Positions 1 through 9,464 of a stretch of DNA of 35,220 bases are shown one piece after another; the stretch's first letter is position 1, and each line of letters opens with the position of its first letter. A program made the translations under genes and the position numbers. Under the pieces are notes generated by a model, which was given only the letters and a program-made list of their open reading frames with translations, did not search any database and was not told where the DNA came from. The stretch lies in the NCBI GenBank assembly GCA_947177185.1, contig CAMWTJ010000018.1, forward strand, positions 1 to 35,220, read 5' to 3'. The stretch comes from an uncultured Porphyromonadaceae bacterium. GTDB lineage: Bacteria > Bacteroidota > Bacteroidia > Bacteroidales > Muribaculaceae.

Positions 1-277
1 AATCGTAGCGATAGAGATTTGCCAGCGCCTCGGCAGCCTTGTCGCTCCCTTTGTCAGCAGCTTTTTCAAACCAGTAAATCGCTTTCTGGTTATCACATTG
101 ATGGTGATAACCCCACGAATAATACTGCCCGAGCATATATTGAGCCTTGGTATTGCCTTTTTCGGCTACGGGTGTGATGGCATCGACTGCCTGCCGCGCC
201 AGTTCATCGTCGCCCTCCCCGGCATACAGACTGGAGAAGCGTTGTATGATTTTATAACATTCTGTCAGTTCGCTCAT
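1..277 (-). CDS. Sel1-repeat protein, partial (C-terminus beyond window)
   Basis: An open frame reads leftward from ATG at 277-275 to the window edge, giving 92 residues with no stop. After about 30 residues it shows alanine- and glycine-rich helical pairs typical of Sel1-like TPR repeats: AEKGNTKAQYMLGQYYSWGY, then KAIYWFEKAADKGSDKAAEA. Sel1 repeats form superhelical scaffolds for protein-protein contacts; no catalytic role can be claimed. There is no signal peptide, so it is probably cytoplasmic. It begins 21 bp after the stop of the 330-aa gene on the same strand, so the two are probably co-transcribed. The DNA is AT-richer than the bulk of the window. The gene is cut by the window edge, so its full length and any C-terminal domain are unknown. 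Confidence 0.75.
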   Translation of the reverse strand, partial: MSELTECYKIIQRFSSLYAGEGDDELARQAVDAITPVAEKGNTKAQYMLGQYYSWGYHHQCDNQKAIYWFEKAADKGSDKAAEALANLYRYD

Positions 278-298
278 AATACCACTTTAACATGTTAT

Positions 299-1291
299 TT
301 ATTTTTCGCACCATTCCTCCAGTATTGCCGAGAAATCCGCTGTCATAAGTTCGAAATCGTAGTCTATCTTTTTGCTTAAACGCTCAGCGCACCGCCCCAC
401 GGCCTGCAGAAAGTATTCACTTAAAACCTGTTTCTGCCCGAGTGTGGACATTTCGCTGAACTCCTTCTCCAGCACTATGCCCACACGAGTCACCCCCGTA
501 TCGTGTCTGAACGGTCCGTACGTGAAACGGTTGCGGAGGTAATAGCCGTTGTCTTCAATCTCTTTTTCAGAGAACATGGCAAGCAATGCCGGATAAAAAT
601 CTTTCTGTTTCAGCCCAAGCGCCTCGTCTGCTATGATATAATTGGTTTTGCAATGATAGCCGTCGTAGAAACTGAAGGAACAATTGAGAACTATCTGATT
701 GAGTGCATTGTCGTAAAGTTCCGGCCGCATCCGTTCGTTCAACGCGGATCTCAGTTCTTTTTCAAGACTGTTTATCAGAGCTTTGGAGCTTTCATAGCAA
801 TTTGCTATACCGCGCGTAATGCATATCGGATTTTTGGGAATCCAGTTTCGCTGACTATTTAGTTTTGCCGCTTGTATTTCGCCTATGCCACGCTCCAAAA
901 GCGCTTGACTGATAGTCGTGTCGTCGGGACTTTCGTGATAGTGCGACGAGCCGAAATCAATGGCCACGCCCTCTTTCCTCACTGACCACACCGCATCCCA
1001 AAAGCGGGGAATCGCGTTTCGGTTGACAAAAAACGTATTGGGACTGCCGTTGAAATACTTTCCCCTTACCGCCTCTACGGGCTCGTGCATGCCCCAGCCC
1101 ACAATGGCAAGACACTCGCAGAGCCTTACGGCCATATTCCATTCGGCCGCATTTCGATACCGGCTGTACTTAAGGAATTCGGCAAACAGATATGTACGCA
1201 CACTATCATGGTCCGCCAACGCCGCCAAATATTCCCTTAGCTGCTGCAAATCAGCAATATCGTAAATCTGCGAGAACTGTTTACCTGACAT
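299..1291 (-). CDS. hypothetical protein, 330 aa, unknown function
   Basis: I do not recognise this family. The frame starts at ATG 1291-1289 (MSGKQF) and has no signal peptide or membrane segment, so it should be a soluble cytoplasmic protein. It is mixed alpha/beta with several aromatic- and charge-rich stretches, such as the region around WGMHEPVEAVRGKYFNG near residue 65 and a helical segment SSKALINSLEKELRSALNER near residue 170. It lies 21 bp upstream of the Sel1 gene and is divergent from groESL. Its DNA is clearly AT-richer than the neighbouring core genes, which suggests acquisition. Pairing with a Sel1 protein is sometimes seen around polymorphic-toxin immunity loci, but nothing in the sequence proves that here. 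Confidence 0.7.
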   Translation of the reverse strand: MSGKQFSQIYDIADLQQLREYLAALADHDSVRTYLFAEFLKYSRYRNAAEWNMAVRLCECLAIVGWGMHEPVEAVRGKYFNGSPNTFFVNRNAIPRFWDAVWSVRKEGVAIDFGSSHYHESPDDTTISQALLERGIGEIQAAKLNSQRNWIPKNPICITRGIANCYESSKALINSLEKELRSALNERMRPELYDNALNQIVLNCSFSFYDGYHCKTNYIIADEALGLKQKDFYPALLAMFSEKEIEDNGYYLRNRFTYGPFRHDTGVTRVGIVLEKEFSEMSTLGQKQVLSEYFLQAVGRCAERLSKKIDYDFELMTADFSAILEEWCEK

Positions 1292-1455
1292 TTGTATTCA
1301 ATTTCAGTACCCAAAACCGGCATGAGATATCGCCATGAATACCTGATTACTAATTTAGCGAAAAAATCCGAATACCCACCCTGCAACACGCCTTAATCTT
1401 ATGCGCCGAACAATATCATGGCAGAAACGTTATTGTAGTGGCAGCACTGAAAAGC

Positions 1456-1476
1456 GACATTTTGTCAGCACCGACA
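1456..1476 (+). promoter_or_regulatory. GACA/TGTC overlapping dyads upstream of the sigma-54-like promoter
   Basis: Two overlapping inverted repeats share one arm: GACA-TTT-TGTC at 1456-1466, and TGTC-AGCACC-GACA at 1463-1476. They lie only about 15-35 bp upstream of the -24 element of the groES promoter. They could bind a regulator, perhaps a repressor given how close they are, since classical enhancer sites usually lie further upstream. The arms are only 4 bp, so this is a weak call. Confidence 0.25.
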
Positions 1477-1488
1477 TGCCGGCAGCGC

Positions 1489-1506
1489 TTTGGCACGAAA
1501 TATGCA
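1489..1506 (+). promoter_or_regulatory. sigma-54 (-24/-12) promoter of groESL
   Basis: The sequence TTTGGCACGAAATATGCA contains a perfect -24 element TGGCACG (1491-1497), a 4-nt spacer, and ATGCA (1502-1506), which is one mismatch from the TTGCW -12 element. The invariant GG (1492-1493) and GC (1504-1505) are separated by exactly 10 nt, as RpoN requires. Transcription would start near 1517, about 39 nt before the groES ATG. No Bacteroidetes -7 box (TAnnTTTG) and no CIRCE element is visible between 1292 and 1555. This makes RpoN control the best reading, although it is untested. Confidence 0.6.
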
Positions 1507-1555
1507 TTATAAGGAGCAGAACACATAACAACAAAATTTCAAAAACATATATACT

Positions 1556-1831
1556 ATGAAACTTAAACCCCTGGCCGACCGCGTAATCATCCGCCCGACC
1601 GCAGCCGAAGAAACCACCATCAACGGTATCATCATCCCCGACAGCGCTAAGGAAAAGCCCCTCAAGGGCACTGTCATCGCCGTAGGCGGCGGCACCAAAG
1701 ACGAGGAAATGGTGCTTGCCGAAGGAAACGAGGTGTACTATGGCAAATATGCCGGTACCGAACTTGAAGTGGACGGCGAAAAGGTGCTCGTAATGCGTCA
1801 GAGCGAAGTGCTCGCCGTAATCGAGAAATAA
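1556..1831 (+). CDS. groES: co-chaperonin GroES (Hsp10)
   Basis: This 91-residue protein has the normal GroES length and begins with the family signature KLKPLADRVIIRP. Next comes the mobile loop that contacts GroEL, containing TINGIIIPDSAKEKP at about residues 20-35. The remainder is beta-barrel (GTVIAVGGG, VYYGKYAG, VLVMRQSEVLAVI). It caps the GroEL cavity as a heptamer and drives ATP-dependent folding in the cytoplasm. groEL follows after a 39-bp gap, so the two form the usual bicistronic operon. No Shine-Dalgarno is obvious; the upstream stretch is A-rich, as is common in Bacteroidetes. The sigma-54-like promoter at 1489-1506 is the only convincing promoter in front of it. Confidence 0.98.
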   Translation: MKLKPLADRVIIRPTAAEETTINGIIIPDSAKEKPLKGTVIAVGGGTKDEEMVLAEGNEVYYGKYAGTELEVDGEKVLVMRQSEVLAVIEK

Positions 1832-1867
1832 TATATTTTCAATCACGCTCTAAAATACAATCTATAA

Positions 1868-3508
<1,641 letters not shown>

Positions 3509-3534
3509 TTTACCGCCAGAACATTTCCAATACA

Positions 3535-3574
3535 AGAATCGCTGCTTCCGCGCGCGGAAACAGCGATTCTTTTG
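3535..3574 (+). terminator. intrinsic terminator of groESL
   Basis: A 10-bp stem AGAATCGCTG/CAGCGATTCT encloses a second perfect palindrome, TTCCGCGCGCGGAA, making an almost fully paired hairpin at 3535-3570 followed by TTTTG. It lies between convergent groEL and the large NTPase gene. Because the stem is symmetrical it may also stop the opposing transcript, but on that strand only two T residues follow. Confidence 0.85.
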
Positions 3575-3588
3575 TATCATGACGGATG

Positions 3589-6500
3589 CTATTTCGCCGG
3601 CGAGTAAATACGGCGGCAGAACTCTGCGAAATCCTTATACACCGTTTCTTCAGAATTAATATAACGATAATAATTCTTCTCGCACATATCGTAGAGTTTG
3701 CTGCCGGGCACACACACCGCCGTCGCGCGCGACACGAAATCGTCGTTATAGACATAACGAAAGATTTCGTTCATAAAGCGCCCGGTATCGATGCGGTTTA
3801 TGCGCTTTATCAATATCTCGACGTGCCTGCCTTCGAGTGCGCCATGGTATTCCTTTTCCAATAACTGATAGTCGTTCAATGCACGCACCTTGTGCAGCGC
3901 GCTGTAAAAACCGCCGGCGTCAAAATCCAGGTCGGATTCTTTGCGAATTTTCATTATATCGCTCAACCCGAATCCCCAGTCTTTGGAAATTATCACATAG
4001 GGATTGAACTCCATGTCGCCATGCCCGTGAGCCTTGACATATTTCAGCAACGGGGCGAGCAACGCCACCGCTTCCGCAGCCGAAGACGGGCGCATACGGC
4101 TGTAGCGGCTTGCCACGCGGAGCACGATACTGCCCGCCTCACCCTCGACCATGCGCAGCAGCGACTCAAACTCGTCCAGCCCGGTGGCAAAGGACACAAG
4201 TGTTATCCACTTGAAATCTCTTTCACTCATGCTTTCAGATGTATCGCCTCGCCGCATGGACGCAACCTTGGCCTCAATGGCCGACGTGTCGTAGCCAATG
4301 CTTTTCAATTCGTCAATTCCTTTGCTTATCGTGATATCTTTGCGCTGCGACAAGGCAAACACAACCGCGTCGTAGAACGACGACGGCCTATGCACCTTGC
4401 TCTTTGTGCGGAGCTCGTAATCGTTCAGTTCCTTTATTATTTTGTCCACTGCCACGTTTTCCTGATTGCGCAGCCTGAAGCTCAAGTCCTTGATTATAGA
4501 ATAGTCCTTGGTGAGTTCCAGCACGTCAAACTCAAAATCAATGCCGCGCAGCCACTGGCGCAATTTCACCATGGACTCATGGTTTATGAACTGTCGATTG
4601 TCACGAGCCGCACCGAGTAGCAGCCGCAGACGTTTGGTATCAGAAAATATGCCTTTCTTTATACGCTGCACAAGAACGTTTGCCATATTTACAATCACAG
4701 CTTCATCCACGAAGCGATGCACAATCATATTCATGACAAAATCGAAACGCGACATTTCGCGTATGCTCCATTTCCACCCACTGTCTACATACGGAAACAA
4801 CTCCTTGGAATCAGGCTCGGGAGAGTGCTCTTTTAGTTTCGAGCCCATGGCGTAACGCTGACGAATTGCACGTTTCACCTGCTTGCGTCGCGCGTTCCTG
4901 AACTCAAGTACCATTTCGTTTATGTAATCGATTTTGGCTGCTTTATCATAATCGCCTGCAAGATATTTGGCCGCCAGCCTACTCTTGGTGTATAAATTGG
5001 TAATATCTGGCAGGCCCGCTCTCTTTTGGAAGTCCTCTATCACTTTCAAGGCGCTATCGTAGTCCGGCGTGAGAAAGTTGTTGCCTATGTATTCATTTAC
5101 GATATTGGCTCCGTCATCCTCAGACACCTCGAAAAGCTGATCAAGAGTGCCTTCCTCACGTGCCTCTTGCTCAATCTTCAGCAGCAGACGGTCAAGTTCT
5201 TTACGGTTGTCATCTTTGGCTTTTCTCACAAGCCACGACAGCAGCAGCGGTGAGCTCTTCATCTCTGCCTGCTCCTCAGGCGTTATGAAATCGGGACACG
5301 GTCCGAAAAGGATATCGCGCACCGTTTTGAATCCCGGCGCAGCGTAGACAACATGGCCAAGTGTTTTCACACTACGCGGCTTGTTTTCATCGCGGCCGCT
5401 CTTAAGTATGGACAGTTTTTCTTCATAACCGAGAATCTTGTTGTCCATGCTCGCGAGTATGCCTTGCGTATATTCATCCTTGACCGCATACACTTTCTTA
5501 TAGGAATCTACGGCCGAATCGGTGTCCGCATCGTCAGAGAGCGCTCCTGCCAGACGGAACACCGGCACACACTCCCGGATATTAGAAGTTGTTTTTATGG
5601 TCTTAAGCAGAGCGTTAGCCGCGTTTAGACCGATTGACACGTGCTCCCCCACACCTTGGGAGCGAAACGCGTCTACAAAACCCATGGCCTGCGCGAAGTC
5701 CACTGCCTTGCCGAGCATCTCCACCAGTGTGAAACTGTCGCGTATATAGGCCATATCGTGCCATGCCTTCATCGCCTGGTCAAGGCCCATAGGCTTCAGA
5801 AGATGGTTCAGAACTTCAGTCTTTAAAAGGGCATGCGAATCGGCGCTGAAATGCCCGCGCTCCGGCACCTCCACAGCATTGATGCGCTGAAAAATGCGCA
5901 TCAGATGGTGCGATGTGATGTTTTCGCTCAGCTTCTTCCAGCTTAAACGCTGAATCATATCGAAATACAACTCTGCATCGCTGCTGTATAGCGGAGTGCG
6001 CCCGGCGTCTATACGACGGCGGTTTTTACGCTCCAATGCCTTTATCACACTGTCGAACTGCTCATAGGACTCTGCCTTCTCCACCACTGTGGACGTGTAT
6101 GCGGCAAGCATGCCGCGCATCTTCATCTCTGTATAGTCCGAATTAGAAACGGATATAAGCTGCGAATTGGCGACAATCCTACCGACATCTATCGCTTCGT
6201 AAAAACGCAGCGAGGCATCAAAATCCATTAATCGGAACAGTTCATTGATCAGATACGTATCAGTCGTGGAAGCCACATCGGGCAGCGGATTTCCTTTTTC
6301 GTCGAGCAGTATGCTGCGCGCATCGGACAAATCCTTCTCTGTGTGCGCGGATTTCACCAAAGCAGCCTTGACACTGTGCACAGGCCTGCGGCGCATAAGA
6401 TTCACGCCATCGACGAAAGAACCATTACGCACGGCGCGGCTCACAAAACAGGCATACAGAGAGTCGGCCCAATCGTGCTCGCCGCCGCCATGTGTGTGCT

Positions 6501-8181
6501 CTATCTCCGTGTCTGAAATTATACGTTCAAGCCCCAATTCTTCTTGAATCTTATCAAGGACACGGTCGGCAACTGCTACCCCTTCGGGCCGCTCGCCGAT
6601 ACGGTTTGCAAATTTGGTCAGCCTTTCGTATTTGTTGACGGCTTTATGAGTAATAATGAAATTGATATTGCGCACTATCGCTTCTTCAAGTCCGGCTGCT
6701 TCTGTTTCGCCGGCGTGGAATCTAATTACTGAGTCGACTACGATTTCATCCGCATAATACTCATACCCCAGAAATCCTTGGGGAATAATGGTGAAAAAAC
6801 GACGTGCTTCGATCAGTATCTGCCGCAGTTCTTCTTTTGTAAATTCATTCTTGACCTCATAAGCATTATTGAGGTATTCGAGCAGAAGATTCGGGTCTGT
6901 GAGAGATTTCTTTGCCCACTGCCACAACGATTTGACGGCGTCGAACGCCCATGCGCGCTTCCGGGAGGCAAAGTCTATGCCTGAGGTCAGGCTCTCGTAT
7001 TCGTTTTTAAGCGCATTAAGATCTATGAACAGAGCGCCGATGGGCATACCGTCACGCAGCTTTTGCAAATTATCGGTATCAATAAGGTTGAGAGCACGCA
7101 ACATTCTCACCATGTTCACGGCGTCGCTTTTCTTTATATTGCCCACTGCAACGTCGTTTATCCCGTTAATCCATTTTTCGTTTGTGGCGACAGAACGCAA
7201 GGTATTCTTAACGCTGTCGGAGTGCTCGGCTGTTGTGCCGACTATGCGCAACCTGTCGGGATTTGAGGAAGCGAATCCGCAAAGATCAAAGAATTTTTTC
7301 ACCGTTTCATCCACTCCATTCACAAACGTATCGCCTACCAGCGAAAGCAAACGCGTAAGTTCGTCGATAAACAATATATGCATCCAGCCTTTGAAAAACT
7401 GTTTTTCATAATTGATTTCATGAAGCAGTTTTGGGGCATTTACATCAAAACCACGCAAATAGTGTATTTTTACACGTTTGGGGTCGGTTTCCGCAAGCGC
7501 GTTGACCACAGACCGCGTCTTGCCTGACAGCGACGCGCCCGTGACTAATGTAAGCACATGACCCGGGATGTCGGGATTGAAGGCTTCGGCCAGTTTTGTG
7601 TCCACGTGTCCGCGCGGCATATACCTGACGGTATGTTGTCTGTATTCCTTCTGATGCGAGTCAATCATGCGTTCATAGTTCATGTCGGCCGCCGACAGCG
7701 GCGTCAGAACCATCGATTCGAGCTGGCTGCATATGGTATGCACCGCATCCGCCAAGCCGTCCATCTTAACCTGATACTCATAATGCTTGTGCGGCAGCAT
7801 ATATTTAGAATAGAATTCGTCCCACGACACAGCGCCTGCAGCCGGATTCTCCAGACGGTCGTCGATGCAATGCAGCACATACACGAATTTGATGTTAAAA
7901 TCGACAGAATTAACGGCGCGCTCGTATTCGCGCACGGTCATGTCGCCAACCATGTCGGCGGCATATAGCAAAAAAACGCTGTGCTCGTCCGACTCCGCGT
8001 CTATGAACGACTGCGTGTCTACTCCGAGCACATTTCCATAGTGGCCGTTAAGCTCGTGAATATACAGGGAAAACTCCGTATCGGCACCGCTGCCATTGAA
8101 CTTTTCAACGGCTTTCTTGATTATAAGCCTCGCTTTATCGTGCTTCAGCGACGAAGACACAAACATCTTTATATGACGCAT
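3589..8181 (-). CDS. large STAND-type P-loop NTPase with TIR/DUF4062-like N-terminus (candidate anti-phage protein)
   Basis: I choose ATG at 8181-8179 (MRHIKMF), giving 1530 aa; a TTG three codons upstream overlaps a promoter box. Residues 1 to about 155 resemble TIR/DUF4062 Rossmann-like domains: an opening FVSSSLKHDKARLIIKKA, then a hydrophobic strand (SVFLLYA), a TVREYERAV helix with Glu near residue 85, and strand KFVYVLH. A P-loop NTPase follows: Walker A GASLSGKT (215-222), Walker B HILFIDEL (Asp273, Glu274) and a sensor-like RIVGTT (about 312-317). The remaining residues, more than 1100, look helical and repeat-like, with no recognised enzyme motif. Effector-NTPase-long helical sensor is the plan of STAND/Avs-type immune proteins, in which target binding triggers oligomerisation and effector activation. 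There is no signal peptide or membrane segment. The DNA is AT-richer than core neighbours, which fits transfer. The function is inferred from architecture only. Confidence 0.7.
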   Translation of the reverse strand: MRHIKMFVSSSLKHDKARLIIKKAVEKFNGSGADTEFSLYIHELNGHYGNVLGVDTQSFIDAESDEHSVFLLYAADMVGDMTVREYERAVNSVDFNIKFVYVLHCIDDRLENPAAGAVSWDEFYSKYMLPHKHYEYQVKMDGLADAVHTICSQLESMVLTPLSAADMNYERMIDSHQKEYRQHTVRYMPRGHVDTKLAEAFNPDIPGHVLTLVTGASLSGKTRSVVNALAETDPKRVKIHYLRGFDVNAPKLLHEINYEKQFFKGWMHILFIDELTRLLSLVGDTFVNGVDETVKKFFDLCGFASSNPDRLRIVGTTAEHSDSVKNTLRSVATNEKWINGINDVAVGNIKKSDAVNMVRMLRALNLIDTDNLQKLRDGMPIGALFIDLNALKNEYESLTSGIDFASRKRAWAFDAVKSLWQWAKKSLTDPNLLLEYLNNAYEVKNEFTKEELRQILIEARRFFTIIPQGFLGYEYYADEIVVDSVIRFHAGETEAAGLEEAIVRNINFIITHKAVNKYERLTKFANRIGERPEGVAVADRVLDKIQEELGLERIISDTEIEHTHGGGEHDWADSLYACFVSRAVRNGSFVDGVNLMRRRPVHSVKAALVKSAHTEKDLSDARSILLDEKGNPLPDVASTTDTYLINELFRLMDFDASLRFYEAIDVGRIVANSQLISVSNSDYTEMKMRGMLAAYTSTVVEKAESYEQFDSVIKALERKNRRRIDAGRTPLYSSDAELYFDMIQRLSWKKLSENITSHHLMRIFQRINAVEVPERGHFSADSHALLKTEVLNHLLKPMGLDQAMKAWHDMAYIRDSFTLVEMLGKAVDFAQAMGFVDAFRSQGVGEHVSIGLNAANALLKTIKTTSNIRECVPVFRLAGALSDDADTDSAVDSYKKVYAVKDEYTQGILASMDNKILGYEEKLSILKSGRDENKPRSVKTLGHVVYAAPGFKTVRDILFGPCPDFITPEEQAEMKSSPLLLSWLVRKAKDDNRKELDRLLLKIEQEAREEGTLDQLFEVSEDDGANIVNEYIGNNFLTPDYDSALKVIEDFQKRAGLPDITNLYTKSRLAAKYLAGDYDKAAKIDYINEMVLEFRNARRKQVKRAIRQRYAMGSKLKEHSPEPDSKELFPYVDSGWKWSIREMSRFDFVMNMIVHRFVDEAVIVNMANVLVQRIKKGIFSDTKRLRLLLGAARDNRQFINHESMVKLRQWLRGIDFEFDVLELTKDYSIIKDLSFRLRNQENVAVDKIIKELNDYELRTKSKVHRPSSFYDAVVFALSQRKDITISKGIDELKSIGYDTSAIEAKVASMRRGDTSESMSERDFKWITLVSFATGLDEFESLLRMVEGEAGSIVLRVASRYSRMRPSSAAEAVALLAPLLKYVKAHGHGDMEFNPYVIISKDWGFGLSDIMKIRKESDLDFDAGGFYSALHKVRALNDYQLLEKEYHGALEGRHVEILIKRINRIDTGRFMNEIFRYVYNDDFVSRATAVCVPGSKLYDMCEKNYYRYINSEETVYKDFAEFCRRIYSPAK

Positions 8182-8187
8182 AACTGA

Positions 8188-8195
8188 CAAATTTA
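8188..8195 (-). promoter_or_regulatory. -7 promoter box of the large NTPase gene
   Basis: Read on the minus strand, TAAATTTG is a perfect Bacteroidetes -7 box (TAnnTTTG) lying 6 nt before the chosen ATG. No clear TTTG lies at the ideal -33 distance. A second similar box, TAAATTTA, occurs about 20 nt further upstream with a TTTG before it. The gene therefore probably has its own promoter in the 86-bp gap after the PagL-like gene. Confidence 0.5.
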
Positions 8196-8267
8196 GCGCA
8201 AGTTACTAAATTTATCTCTTACCGCCAAATACAAAGACTATTTTAAAGTCGGCGCAGGAGGTCGATC

Positions 8268-9464
8268 CTAAAGCCTCACGCCAATGCCCAGCATCAGATT
8301 TTGCGGGTCTTTGAAATGTCGGAGGCGGTAGCCCACGTTCAGAAACACATTGCGTGTGACAAACGCTTTAAGAGTGAGCGACTGATAAAATGGCCGGTCG
8401 CCTTCGGGGCACACAAAATCGTAGCCCAGTCCGGCGTTTATGGCAAACACAGGCAATGTCAGTTCCGCGTGCGCCGAAAGGCCTACGCTCAGTTGCTTGC
8501 CGAAGGGCGGGCGGTAAAACTTCACGTCGTTGCCCCAGGTGCCCTCCACCCAATAGTCCTCTATGCCCGCGCTTTGGTCGTATTGCATATCGAGCGACGC
8601 ACCGGCGGCCAGCCAACGGTTGAATTTGCGCATAGGCGCCACCTGAACGCCGGCCACACCGAAGCGGCCGGGCACCATAATGGCATCCTCCCGCTCGGTC
8701 ACTCCGCGCTTGCGCCATGCTCCGTATGCCACAATGTCGAGCATCCACCGCCCGGCATCAGCTTCGGCTACGAGCGCTTCGTCGGGCGCAGGAGCCTGAG
8801 GCTGCGGCTGCGAAATGAGATATGTGAGCCCGAGCGACAGACCTGTCGTGTTCACTCCGGCATTAGGATAAGACGTGTTGCCGTTGGAGAAATGCCGCAA
8901 GTCTATTCCGCCTGTAAGCCGCCACGATGCCGAAAGTTCGTAGTTGAGCCTGAGGCCTACACCCATATGGGCTGTGACCGCGGTGCTCACCGCACCGTTC
9001 TCCTCGTCGATGCCGGCGCGGAAATGCTTCCATCCGAAAGCAGCGCCGAACTGCCATTCCGCACCAAGCCACAGGCGCGGGCCGAAATGCACCAGCGGCA
9101 CACCCTGATAGACATACAGCGACACCGGGCTGCCGAGCAGACCACCGGCCGAGAACGTGCGCGCTTCAAGTCCGAGGCCCTGATATACACCCGGATAAAG
9201 TTGTCCCAAACGGGAGTATGGGCTGAAGCGGAAGCCGGCACGCACGGACGCAGCAAAATCGGCATCAACGCTTTTCCCCGAAGAATTATCCCCGGTGAGA
9301 AAACGGTTGGTGCCTGGCACCACACCTGCCGCAACACCGGCACCTACGTGCCACAACGGAGCATGCGAGAGCGAATCCGCAGCCGACTGCGCCCGCACGC
9401 AGGCAGGGCAGCACGCCGCACACAGCATGGCAACGGCGGCGAGCTTATTCAATGGTGATTTCAT
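8268..9464 (-). CDS. PagL-like lipid A deacylase / acyloxyacyl hydrolase family outer-membrane protein
   Basis: This 398-residue protein starts with a signal peptide (KLAAVAMLCAACCPACVRAQS, probably cut after AQ or near it). It then consists of alternating amphipathic strands and ends in an aromatic/hydrophobic strand, as expected of an outer-membrane beta-barrel. Residues 190-212 contain RHFSNGNTSYPNAG, matching the HxSN motif of PagL (His191, Ser193, Asn194), where His and Ser form the catalytic dyad that removes an acyl chain from lipid A. The acidic residue expected about 12 residues after the Ser is not evident (Asn205 there). The protein is longer than PagL and seems to carry two barrel-like halves separated by a Pro/Ala linker near residue 220. 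Its start overlaps the end of the upstream lipoprotein gene by 20 bp, so the two are translationally linked. Family membership is fairly sure, the substrate is not. Confidence 0.7.
   Translation of the reverse strand: MKSPLNKLAAVAMLCAACCPACVRAQSAADSLSHAPLWHVGAGVAAGVVPGTNRFLTGDNSSGKSVDADFAASVRAGFRFSPYSRLGQLYPGVYQGLGLEARTFSAGGLLGSPVSLYVYQGVPLVHFGPRLWLGAEWQFGAAFGWKHFRAGIDEENGAVSTAVTAHMGVGLRLNYELSASWRLTGGIDLRHFSNGNTSYPNAGVNTTGLSLGLTYLISQPQPQAPAPDEALVAEADAGRWMLDIVAYGAWRKRGVTEREDAIMVPGRFGVAGVQVAPMRKFNRWLAAGASLDMQYDQSAGIEDYWVEGTWGNDVKFYRPPFGKQLSVGLSAHAELTLPVFAINAGLGYDFVCPEGDRPFYQSLTLKAFVTRNVFLNVGYRLRHFKDPQNLMLGIGVRL

Noticed and set aside
8182-8190. TTG start three codons before the large NTPase ATG
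   Set aside because: It lies within the -7 promoter box and adds only three residues, so the ATG at 8181 is more likely.
8225-8250. Weak hairpin (GACT/AGTC) after the PagL-like gene
   Set aside because: The stem has only 4 bp and is AT-rich, which is too weak to call a terminator.
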